Source: Prostheceraeus crozeri
Taxonomy: Eukaryota; Platyhelminthes; Polycladida; Euryleptidae
DNA length: 64,000 nt
Assembly (NCBI GenBank): GCA_907163375.1
Contig: CAJQUW010011309.1
Coordinates: forward strand, 1-64,000
Direction of reading: 5' to 3'
Below, piece by piece: positions 17,101 to 24,569 of this stretch. The stretch's first letter is position 1. The number at the start of each line of letters is the position of its first letter. The notes beneath the pieces are model-generated. The model made no database searches and was not told where the DNA came from. It saw only the letters and a program-made list of their open reading frames with translations. The position numbers and the translations under genes are program-made.

Positions 17101-17955
17101 CCACTGCCTATAGCTATATGTACGATTTCGATTCGCATTGATATCATTATAGTGGAGAATGGAGAGGACAGCATATTTAAAACATTGCGATTCGCAATCG
17201 ACATTGATGACTGCTGTTTTGTTTTTTAAATTTTTTGGAAGTTTAAAGGAGCCTCGACCACTATGATTTCCTAATAAACTGATTTTAAATAAGGCGGACT
17301 CAATGCCGTCAAAAATGAGACCGCTATCGCGCTCGTTAAATTTATCAATATTTAATTTTAATCCTTGGATGTGAAAATTTATCCAAGACTCATAGTCTAC
17401 AACCTCGGTTGCAGGAGAGGAGGGTATGTGAAACTCCAACCTCTCTATTATTTGTCCAGTATGGTGGTCGATTTTTACATATTTTATTTTAAGATAGATG
17501 AGCGCCTTCATCCTAAAATTGTCTAAATTGTTGAAGAGCGCTTCTATCAATGATGAATTTTGATGAAACCATTCCTCAAAGTTAGCAATGGTTTCTGAGG
17601 AGTCCATCTGGTAGTTCCTCACTAAATTATTTATGGACACTTCAGTGAGTTGGATAGAGGAGGTACCGTTGGTGTAGCTATCGTTCGTGTGTGTATGTTG
17701 AAGTCTGTGCGAAGATAGTTCAAAACGTGTCTCGAAAGACTGAGCGCACAAGTCGCAAGAAAAGGAGACGACGTTAACAGAATCATCCCCACCTCCGGAG
17801 ATTGATGCCGGCTTAGGTCGACAAACACCTCGCTTGATGTGTCGGGTGAGATCCCATTTCCTCGTGAAGATGTGCCCACAGTCAGCACATTCCCACTCGT
17901 TACCATGTCGCGACAGTTCTGAGCTGGAACTCACATCGCCTGAAAGAGAAATCAT
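14155..17955 (-). CDS. Protein-primed family B DNA polymerase with N-terminal zinc fingers
   Basis: I begin at the ATG at 17955 (about 1266 residues); numbers here follow the longer frame of 1272. Two C2H2-type fingers lie at about 29-46 and 73-94. A domain at about 155-245 is shared with the 136-aa ORF at 3597. A Cys/His region (NVDCESQCFKYAVL at 257-270, HYCGI at 360) follows, then a further finger at 385-405. Exo I is YADIEC (D439, E441), Exo II HNFKGYDSH (571-579), Exo III YLKLDVFLLADV (731-742). A CxxC...RDHDHITG...CSKC knot (522-555) resembles an endonuclease VII-type HNH finger. Motif A is DQNNLYG (824), motif B KNNSLFGKTME (996), motif C GGDTDS (1093-1098). The family replicates Polinton DNA from the ends with a protein primer. 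A splice acceptor-like TTTCAG lies just inside the start, so the true N-terminus may come from an upstream exon. Confidence 0.92.
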   Translation of the reverse strand: MISLSGDVSSSSELSRHGNEWECADCGHIFTRKWDLTRHIKRGVCRPKPASISGGGDDSVNVVSFSCDLCAQSFETRFELSSHRLQHTHTNDSYTNGTSSIQLTEVSINNLVRNYQMDSSETIANFEEWFHQNSSLIEALFNNLDNFRMKALIYLKIKYVKIDHHTGQIIERLEFHIPSSPATEVVDYESWINFHIQGLKLNIDKFNERDSGLIFDGIESALFKISLLGNHSGRGSFKLPKNLKNKTAVINVDCESQCFKYAVLSILHYNDINANRNRTYSYRQWENELNFDDCNSDDMKIKDIEKFEKLNNIKIVLHVWEKGLKGVRYNSRSSCYDHVVNLLLVRQDDSEEWHYCGIPKISRLYHHLRNSTSSEIYYCDRCIRNFRSKNKFETHYEWCKRGKLQMERMPKDKEFSYRENGDELSPLRVIYADIECYIDDNIHRPAAISCYEVWHDHFQNRKNKMHVWQGEDCIYQFLQFLEQAVKFQQKYDGELYRRSLHMTADDQAKFDSCNVCPKCRKTFDDDKIKKVRDHDHITGKFRNALCSKCNFSLRMKRRTLPVIFHNFKGYDSHMIIKGGLGQMKEWKLDVIAQTREKFMAMTAKVPVDKTKENKTVYFDIKFLDSYQFMTASLASLVQNLKSLPLTQNLKKQYPNLTDEVITRKGVFPYAYFDAISKLGETSLPPIDKFKNDLSGAECKTEDYDHAQDAWIKFDCHTFGEYMIAYLKLDVFLLADVFQEFRRVALEEDKLDPVHFVSLPAMSFKSAFKMTGETIHLLQDPEMYNLFERGIRGGLTFVNKHRLKSKIVGNDQTHLKYYDQNNLYGSSLSKPLPHSEFSWLDDSEIQHFSNPSNILAIPDEGEWGYYFEIDLIYPNNIKHKTVDFPLAPESGEVSKDMFSDFMKQFHKDLESCGQPKYKPCRKLLLTQYDKENYLVHFSILKFYLEMGMILKRVHRIIKFRQKAFLKPYIDSNSQKRALAQNNFEKDFYKYKNNSLFGKTMEDVRKRVNYKLVNDDQKYHKLISSPLFIDRDIIDEDLVGIKMIKSEVELCKPIYIGQAVLDYSKLEMYQLFYKILKPCPLVKEVRLLGGDTDSFFLGITTQKDLNFNEVGKSLERYFDTSNYPANHPLYSIKNKAKLGCFKDETAGKEIAEMILLRPKMYSMKLKDSDDSIKRAKGISRSLVSNMKHKNFRKAYRNKNITFVNMTILKSKSHEIKTHTFRKRALSAWEDKRCWLEHNISLPHGHPDTNIPPPKRIKLTLPHSGDVLA

Positions 17956-18422
17956 TCTATCATCTCTGTTCAAGCCTCAGTGTATTGTTGCAACCTACCT
18001 TGACTCAATAACTCTAAACTTTCCTCGAGAAGGGAGGGCGTTGGTGATGAAGTTGATGCCTGAAATTGAGGAAGATGCTATGAACCACACGTTTGAGGGA
18101 GATGAGAGAGGAAATCTTCAACTTACCATTTCAATGAAATCAAGTTTAAGGTTGATGCTTCAATAAGATAGAGACTTCACTCAATTAATATGTCTCAAAT
18201 TTGGAATTCACTTGTACACCTCAAATAATAGCAGAATTCGCTAGAGAATACTTCACTTATACGTCTCAAAGACAGAGTGAAATGACACGGATGTCACTTT
18301 GCTTATATCCTTTCATGCTCATCATTCATTGGCTGTTCATTCTGATTGGTTGCTTGTTGATACTTAAGAATTAGAAAAATGTTAAAGTTATCATTATTCA
18401 AAGTCAGCATTTCAAAGACAAC
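17956..18422. promoter_or_regulatory. Divergent promoter between polymerase B and the 143-aa gene
   Basis: On the minus strand AATGGTAAGT at 18121-18130 places a splice donor right after an ATG, as at the left end of the element, and an acceptor-like TTTCAG lies near 17942. Between 18175 and 18270 a motif of the form TTCACT-n-TA-n-TCTCAAA (with variants) occurs three times. On the plus strand two inverted CCAAT boxes (ATTGGCT, GATTGGTT) at about 18330-18350 precede the ATG at 18423. No large ORF is present. Confidence 0.5.
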
Positions 18423-18854
18423 ATGACAAGTCCTCCAACAACACCAAATGCCGCATTGGAGTTCTCCTCTCCATGCACATCAGCAAAGGTGCTCGTTACA
18501 CCAAATGCACCAAGAAAGGCGAAGGTGGAGAAGACATACAATCTCGACAATATACGAAAGTTATCGGAGGACGATGAAGAGGAGTTGCCCGACCTAACAG
18601 GCATACGGTGGAAATATTTACAATATGATGTCGAAGGGGTGATGGAGATGACCAGCAAGTCGCAGTTGCATCAAATATGGGAGTGGTACACCCCTAACTC
18701 CCAACCGCGAACCGTGGCGGAGTGGGCGTACATTGACAACGTGAGGGACGCTGCAGAAGAACGTTTAAAGCAGCTCAACTGTTTTTGTGATCTATGTGAA
18801 GTCAGACTCTGGGACGATATTGACGATGAAGACCTTTTAAAATACATGCCATAA
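18423..18854 (+). CDS. Acidic protein of unknown function (143 aa)
   Basis: The N-terminus is proline/serine/threonine-rich (SPPTTPNAA), the middle is acidic (SEDDEEELPDL), and the C-terminal half has a WKYLQYD segment, WEWYTPNSQPR, a CFCDLC pair and an acidic end. I do not recognise a family. Copy B keeps a related stretch at about 49130-49476, including the WYxxxSQPR segment, so it is a regular part of the element. The AATAAA signal overlaps the stop codon (18853-18858). The position beside the polymerase and the CCAAT promoter suggest an early, perhaps regulatory protein, which is inference. Confidence 0.6.
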   Translation: MTSPPTTPNAALEFSSPCTSAKVLVTPNAPRKAKVEKTYNLDNIRKLSEDDEEELPDLTGIRWKYLQYDVEGVMEMTSKSQLHQIWEWYTPNSQPRTVAEWAYIDNVRDAAEERLKQLNCFCDLCEVRLWDDIDDEDLLKYMP

Positions 18855-19054
18855 TAAATGTTTATTTCGTATTATCTTTGCTTTCATACTGACTTACTTG
18901 AATGGGGCTTTAGTGAATAATTTAACCATGTATACTTTTTCATTTGGAAATAGTAGCACGCTTAGTTTAACTTGCAAATCTTATAACATTTCATATGGGT
19001 GATAATGGTAGATGAAATAGTGTTAAATAAAATTAAGATAGCTTACATGATTCT

Positions 19055-19585
19055 GGGATAGCAATCGACTGCGATCCATGTGTAAAGAGCTTGTTAGACT
19101 ATGGAAGAGAGAAGTGTGTTATGTTGCGTGTGGCGCGTGAGTGTCCTCCCTTTCATTCCATTCATCAATTCGTCTCATTGATAGAGACAGGTAGAACTCA
19201 TGGCTCTCATAACGTATGCAATGGAAAGTTTTAGGCAACCTTCGACAGTTGGCTAAATGTCGCCCTGGCGCGAATGCATACTACGTTGAGACAGAGGCAA
19301 TCACTTGCAAACATGACGCAGAGAGGTTTAACAAGATTGACCATTGCCGAATGTCCCTTGCGGTATACATAGCTACGGGTTTCACCGCCGCCCTTTACAG
19401 GAACGCCCGTCGAAAGGAAGTATTACACCGAACTTCATTTGCAACGTTCAAGTTGACTGATAGCAGATTCAACTTAATGATAGTATTCGCCAGTCCGAAG
19501 ACTGCCCAGGGCAAACCGCGTGGAGGTTCTATCATGTCTTGCCCCATGGTGGCCCTTAAGAGAGCCGATGGTTCATTCTCGGGAT
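19055..19585. repeat. 531-bp direct repeat, copy 1
   Basis: Positions 19055-19585 are nearly identical to 19939-20469 (constant offset of 884). The two copies flank the 83-aa gene. Copy B of the element has this sequence only once, near 50060-50570, with one end of it repeated again at about 50943-51033. The high identity in A indicates a recent duplication or conversion. Confidence 0.85.
19395..19547 (-). CDS. Candidate 50-aa micro-protein, copy 1
   Basis: On the minus strand the ATG at 19547 sits in an exact Kozak context, GCCACCATGG. The peptide begins MGQDMIEPPRGLPW and continues for 50 residues. The PPRGLPW part recurs in the duplicated segment and twice more in copy B, so the coding-like core is kept in four places. 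It could be a small ORF or a repeated 3' exon of the coiled-coil gene. No domain is recognised. Confidence 0.3.
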   Translation of the reverse strand: MGQDMIEPPRGLPWAVFGLANTIIKLNLLSVNLNVANEVRCNTSFRRAFL

Positions 19586-19593
19586 TAGGTTGA

Positions 19594-19845
19594 CTATTGG
19601 CTTGAATAGTCAAGGGGTATGACGCTTAGATTGTCATAAACCCTATACCGCCGAGGTCGTACTGGTGCATCCGGCACCTTTCGGATGCGGGTGGTATTTG
19701 GAGTCCACACCTCATCCGTCCAAATGATCCTCTTGATCTTCCCCTTCTTCTCATCCTCATCCCACTCGTCGAGGATGACGAACTCGGGAATGGCGTTATC
19801 TTCATCAATGAAGACGGGAATGTTGTCGGCAGATGTGGCTTCCAT
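19594..19845 (-). CDS. Small acidic protein of unknown function (83 aa)
   Basis: The protein is strongly acidic in its first half (EDNAIPEFVILDEWDEDEK) and more basic later (VRPRRYRVYDN). It has no known domain. The TATATAAG box on the minus strand (19886-19893) lies 40 bases before the ATG, and the TATA/ATG region is conserved with copy B. In copy B the same gene and promoter point in the plus direction (ATG near 49643), so its orientation relative to its neighbours differs between the copies. It lies exactly between the two 531-bp repeats here. Confidence 0.55.
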   Translation of the reverse strand: MEATSADNIPVFIDEDNAIPEFVILDEWDEDEKKGKIKRIIWTDEVWTPNTTRIRKVPDAPVRPRRYRVYDNLSVIPLDYSSQ

Positions 19846-19885
19846 CGTGACTTCAAATTGAATGAGAAGCGCTACAATCTTCTAG

Positions 19886-19893
19886 CTTATATA
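19886..19893 (-). promoter_or_regulatory. TATA box of the 83-aa gene
   Basis: CTATATAAG on the minus strand is 40 bases upstream of the ATG at 19845. An ATTGxT-like element and a short conserved leader precede it in both copies of the element. Confidence 0.6.
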
Positions 19894-19938
19894 GGGTTTT
19901 CAACAATGAATTGCTCAACAGCGAATCAGAATGCTTCA

Positions 19939-20469
19939 GGGATAGCAATCGACTGCGATCCATGTGTAAAGAGCTTGTTAGACTACGGAAGAGAGAAGTG
20001 TGTTATGTTGCGTGTGGCGCGTGAGTATCCTCCCTTTCATTCCATTCATCAATTCGTCTCATTGATAGAGACAGGTAGAACTCATGGCTCTCATAACGTA
20101 TGCAATGGAAAGTTTTAGGCAACCTTCGACAGTTGGCTAAATGTCGCCCTGGCGCGAATGCATACTACGTTGAGACAGAGGCAATCACTTGCAAACATGA
20201 CGCAGAGAGGTTTAACAAGATTGACCATTGCCGAATGTCCCTTGCGGTATACATAGCTACGGGTTTCACCGCCGCCCTTTACAGGAACGCCCGTCGAAAG
20301 GAAGTATTACACCGAACTTCATTTGCAACGTTCAAGTTGACTGATAGCAGATTCAACTTAATGATAGTATTCGCCAGTCCGAAGACTGCCCAGGGCAAAC
20401 CGCGTGGAGGTTCTATCATGTCTTGCCCCATGGTGGCCCTTAAGAGAGCCGATGGTTCATTCTCGGGAT
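19939..20469. repeat. 531-bp direct repeat, copy 2
   Basis: This is the second copy of the segment at 19055. It ends four bases before the stop of the coiled-coil gene, so the duplication reaches the edge of that gene's 3' end. Confidence 0.85.
20279..20431 (-). CDS. Candidate 50-aa micro-protein, copy 2
   Basis: The ORF is the same 50 residues as at 19395, with the same GCCACCATGG start context (ATG at 20431). It is immediately downstream of the coiled-coil gene on the same strand. Confidence 0.3.
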   Translation of the reverse strand: MGQDMIEPPRGLPWAVFGLANTIIKLNLLSVNLNVANEVRCNTSFRRAFL

Positions 20470-20472
20470 AAT

Positions 20473-21816
20473 TCAAGGACTCAAGCTTGCCGCTTCGCCT
20501 CCGGCTCGTTCACGGAAGCAGGTGGTCGCTTCTCTTTGATATCTGTAAAGAAAGAAGTTGTTAGTTATTATCTTGAACTCTAAGTTACTTGTTTTAAACT
20601 TACAGATCTTCTCAGGACGTGGCTCGAACAGGAATCCTGTGATCGCCTCCTTGTGGTCGAATGTAAAGTGAAGGCATTCGATACCTTTTTTAGCCCTGCT
20701 ATAACACATCTCGTCTCTGCCACGTTCACAGAGGAGCGGTCTTGCGGGCACACGTCCTTTCTTGTCAAGGGGAATGTGGAGGCGACTTGATCGTCGAGTA
20801 CTGCTACTCATTACTTGCTGGTGCAGCTCCTGATTAGTCGCCACCACCTTCCCCAACTGCTTTCGCAGCCCTTCCACCTCCTCCCTCATCTTTCTTAACT
20901 CCTTCTCCTGACTCTCTCTCTCGATGAGGAGCTGCTCTTCTTTAGCCTTACTAGCGAGGTGCGAGAACCTCTCGCGATCGAGCTCTCCTTCTTTCTCAAA
21001 AAGACTAGCTTGAGTCTTCTTGAGCTCCTGAGTGACTCGCGAGAGGTTCTCGGAACTCGCTTTATAGAAGAAACAGTCCCTCTTCCACACCTCCAACTCA
21101 TTCTTCAGCTTGTCATAGTTATCAACCAGTGGTGGGCGCATAATGAAGTTGCGACATTGAGCCGCAATCCCACCACTGGTTGATAACTTAGCCGGCTGCA
21201 CCTCGCTATCGAGGTCAACGTCCCTCACCGACTCTACCTCGCTATCGAGGTAGACACTCTCGACTAGGTCAACCTTCGTCGAGCCTTTATCCTCCTCCTC
21301 TTCCTCACTGTCGCTGCTACTTGTAGCCGACTCATCGCTAGAGGAGGAGGAGGAGGATTTACTCGACTTCGGAGAAGACTCAATCGGAGTGGGTGAGAGA
21401 GCCTTTGCTGGCATGCTAGAAGATGGAGCCTCTGCTGTCGTGATAGACTCGACAGCAGACTGAGCCTCTAGAATCGGGGTGGGCGAGAGAGCCTTTGCTG
21501 GTGCACAAGATGAGGGAGGCTTTGCTGACGTGATAGCCTCGATAGCACACTGAGTCTCCAGAGCTTTCAACTCTGAGCTGAAGAGACTTTGCTTCGCCTC
21601 CTCAGTCAGCTCTGGTTGACTGCAGCTGCTATGCTTGGCATGCCACTCCGGTAGCGTCTCGACAAGGCGAGATGCATTATGGCTGCTACAAAAGTATCGA
21701 ATGCCCCCTACCATTCGCTTATGTGCACAAGAATGCTTCTTAAAGGCATCGCTACGAAAAATCTTTGAGCAGACGCAAAGCTTAAAAGCCGTCTTTGCAT
21801 TGTTGTAGTTAACCAT
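20473..21816 (-). CDS. Coiled-coil protein with N-terminal zinc finger, unknown function
   Basis: I start at the ATG at 21816 because a splice acceptor (TTCACTTCAG) stands right before it. Residues 10-30 hold a Cys/His cluster (CVCSKIFRSDAFKKHSC). A long low-complexity Ser/Glu region follows, then a coiled coil rich in E, K and R (about residues 230-345), and a conserved C-terminal block (RRSSRLHIPLDKKG, CERG, CYSRAKKGIECL). A GTAAGT donor and TTTACAG acceptor mark a 61-bp intron at 20543-20603, conserved in copy B, so the real C-terminus is probably spliced. It may be a scaffold or DNA-binding regulator; function is not known. Copy B: 51030-51600. Confidence 0.6.
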   Translation of the reverse strand: MVNYNNAKTAFKLCVCSKIFRSDAFKKHSCAHKRMVGGIRYFCSSHNASRLVETLPEWHAKHSSCSQPELTEEAKQSLFSSELKALETQCAIEAITSAKPPSSCAPAKALSPTPILEAQSAVESITTAEAPSSSMPAKALSPTPIESSPKSSKSSSSSSSDESATSSSDSEEEEEDKGSTKVDLVESVYLDSEVESVRDVDLDSEVQPAKLSTSGGIAAQCRNFIMRPPLVDNYDKLKNELEVWKRDCFFYKASSENLSRVTQELKKTQASLFEKEGELDRERFSHLASKAKEEQLLIERESQEKELRKMREEVEGLRKQLGKVVATNQELHQQVMSSSTRRSSRLHIPLDKKGRVPARPLLCERGRDEMCYSRAKKGIECLHFTFDHKEAITGFLFEPRPEKICKFKTSNLEFKIITNNFFLYRYQREATTCFRERAGGEAASLSP

Positions 21817-22639
21817 TTTCTGAAGTGAAAAGGGGAAAACAATGATTATAATTCCGTAAACGTTTGATAGCAAACGGAAAAGAATGATTTTACACTTAGT
21901 GAGGAATGATAGATTTGAGTGTAGTGAGTGGCACTAGATCCCGTCGACAGCCCGAAGGCCTTGTACTGATCACTAGGGAAGTGAGAGATCTTCCCCGATA
22001 CCCGCTCTTTACAGCTGAAGACATCATTGTCACTGCCCCGAAGTGGTAACAGGAACGCCGAGTCAAAGGTAGTGATCAGTAGCTGGGATCCAACCCCTCA
22101 AAGCTGCCTTAGACTTAGTTACATTTCAAATCTGATAGCAGATTTGAACTCAGCATACTTGAAAACCTTAGTCTACATGTTAAAACTTTGAAAAAACTGA
22201 AAATTAAGAATTTTTAAAAAATTCCGCATTTTACTACTCATACTACTTTTAAAAAATTTTATCAGTAGTAAAGACACTATCAAACTCTATCACACAAACT
22301 TTGAAGTAAGAAGATAGCTTGCCTACTTCAAAAGATAGAGTCCTTTGCAACCCGATATCGGGAGCTCAGAGCGACGACCGTCGCTTACCTCGTCTTTCGA
22401 TGAAGTGATCAGACTTGCGTTGTCGGGGGTTTATATATGCTCGGAAGAAAACTTAAAATGGCTCTATCTCCGAAAGTATTCATCGTAGCGACATGCGGTT
22501 TGTTGCAAACGATTTGTCTCATCATTCTTTACAATATGACACCTGAACCATTCTCATATGACCACGGGAAGTTGGTGTGTCAGCACATGACCATGTAACA
22601 TGCCACAAGTGAAAAAATTCCTAAGTGTGGGAGCTCCAG
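21817..22639 (-). promoter_or_regulatory. 5' region of the coiled-coil gene: TATA box, leader intron, hairpins
   Basis: On the minus strand TATATAAA (22430-22437) precedes a GTAAGC donor at 22388, and the acceptor CAG at 21820-21822 closes a ~569-bp leader intron just before the ATG. Inside this stretch two hairpins share an ATAG loop: one at about 21850-21866 (stem CGTTTG) and one at about 22134-22157 (10-bp stem TTCAAATCTG). No protein-coding ORF is supported. Confidence 0.5.
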
Positions 22640-24569
22640 TGTGGTGAAAATTTTGAAAAATTTAAAACTTCCGAATTTTGACCTGGGACCTTTACCAAAA
22701 CATTTTCCATCAAATTTCGCTGACGTCCCCCCCCCTCTGGACAGCTTGCTTCGATCTTGGCTTCCAGTGGACGGATTTTGTCGAGTGAGGTGTCATTTGA
22801 AAGCTAAGAGTGAGACAAATTCAGTGAAAGAATCGGCTTGTTCCTATCTGTCTTCGTTTACATGTGAGACGCCATTTAAGATTTTAGGTCGGAGCTCACC
22901 TGAAAAAATCCTAAGTGTCAGAGTGACTTTGTATGGGAAAAATTAAAAATTTTCCAAAGTGTGGAATTTCGACCTGGGACCTTTACCAAAGTTTGTTTCA
23001 TCAAATTTCGCTGACGTCCCCCCCCCTTTGATCTAACTTTGGTTCTAGTGGACGGATTTTGTTCGTTCGACTTGCATTGGAAAGAGGATGAAACACTGCT
23101 CGACCGCATTTTTCGTTGCGAGTCAATCGGAGCAGCCGTTCAAAAGTTAGAGCGGTTACAAGATTTTAGGTCGGAGCTCACCTGAAAAAATCCTAAGTGT
23201 CAGAGTGACTTTGTATGGGAAAAATTAAAAATTTTCCAAAGTGTGGAATTTCGACCTGGGACCTTTACCAAAGTTTGTTTCATCAAATTTCGCTGACCCC
23301 CCCCCTTTGATCTAACTTTGGTTCTAGTGGACGGATTTTGTTCGTTCGACTTGCATTGGAAAGAGGATGAAACACTGCTCGACCGCATTTTTCGTTGCGA
23401 GTCAATCGGAGCAGCCGTTCAAAAGTTAGAGCGGTTACAAGATTTTAGGTCGGAGCTCACCTGAAAAAATCCTAAGTGTCAGAGTGACTTTGTATGGGAA
23501 AAATTAAAAATTTTCCAAAGTGTGGAATTTCGACCTGGGACCTTTACCAAAGTTTGTTTCATCAAATTTCGCTGACCCCCCCTTTGATCTAACTTTGGTT
23601 CTAGTGGACGGATTTTGTTCGTTCGACTTGCATTGGAAAGAGGATGAAACACTGCTCGACCGCATTTTTCGTTGCGAGTCAATCGGAGCAGCCGTTCAAA
23701 AGTTAGAGCGGTTACAAGATTTTAGGTCGGAGCTCACTCTGACACTTAGGATTTTTTCAGGTGAGCTCCGACCTAAAATCTTGTAACCGCTCTAACTTTT
23801 GAACGGCTGCTCCGATTGACTCGCAACGAAAAATGCGGTCGAGCAGTGTTTCATCCTCTTTCCAATGCAAGTCGAACGAACAAAATCCGTCCACTAGAAC
23901 CAAAGTTAGATCAAAGGGGGGGGGTCAGCGAAATTTGATGAAACAAACTTTGGTAAAGGTCCCAGGTCGAAATTCCACACTTTGGAAAATTTTTAATTTT
24001 TCCCATACAAAGTCACTCTGACACTTAGGATTTTTTCAGGTGAGCTCCGACCTAAAATCTTGTAACCGCTCTAACTTTTGAACGGCTGCTCCGATTGACT
24101 CGCAACGAAAAATGCGGTCGAGCAGTGTTTCATCCTCTTTCCAATGCAAGTCGAACGAACAAAATCCGTCCACTAGAACCAAAGTTAGATCAAAGGGGGG
24201 GGGACGTCAGCGAAAAATTTTTATCTCCGATTGCTTTCAAATTCACCATACAGATGCAGAATTTCACGCTGAATCCGAATCTGGCCTCCGTTTTCACATC
24301 CGAGGCCGCGTTTCGACACTACACACCAAAACATACCACAGGTTAACCAAGACAACCTAGACGGTCGCCCACGTCAACCTAGACGGTCGCCCAAGTCCAC
24401 CAGGCGGTCGCACACAGACACCCAAGACTCACACACTGACGGTCCAGAGGGGGGGGGGACGGCAGCAGAACCTCGCCGGCACATCACGACACTGGCGGAC
24501 CAGAGGGGGGGGGGACTCAGCGATGGCGGCCATCTTGCGCTATCTGGTGTTCGCCGTTTTCTTACTACT
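22640..24569. repeat. Polinton A right terminal repeat with an internal palindromic flip
   Basis: Units of the same ~280-bp satellite lie in the same orientation as the left array from about 22646 to 23737. At 23734-23737 (TCAC) the array turns over, and the following units to about 24215 run in the opposite orientation, as a true terminal inverted repeat should. The last 350 bases to 24569 are the inverted counterpart of positions 16-380. The units on both sides of the turn are almost identical, so the centre is a long palindrome with essentially no spacer. The four-base overlap suggests a microhomology-mediated joint. Confidence 0.85.

Larger units (their letters stand above)
16..24569. mobile_element. 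Polinton (Maverick) element A, nearly whole
   Basis: The sequence shows outer ends that begin AGTAGTAAGAAAACGGCG and close with its inverted complement, long terminal repeats, and an internal set of protein-primed polymerase B, retroviral-type integrase, packaging ATPase, adenain-type protease and capsid genes. In the Polinton family these genes together define the element; AG...CT ends are usual. Most reading frames are open over their full expected length, so the copy looks nearly whole and young, with perhaps a few breaks confined to a small left-hand gene. The 6-bp flanks at the two ends do not match each other, so a target duplication is not seen. Base composition and codon use resemble copy B at 37059-52926, which is the same family by gene order and sequence. 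Confidence 0.93.

Noticed and set aside
22918-24360. Many short open frames in the terminal repeats
   Set aside because: The same frame recurs in each satellite unit and in both orientations; this is repeat read-through, not separate genes.
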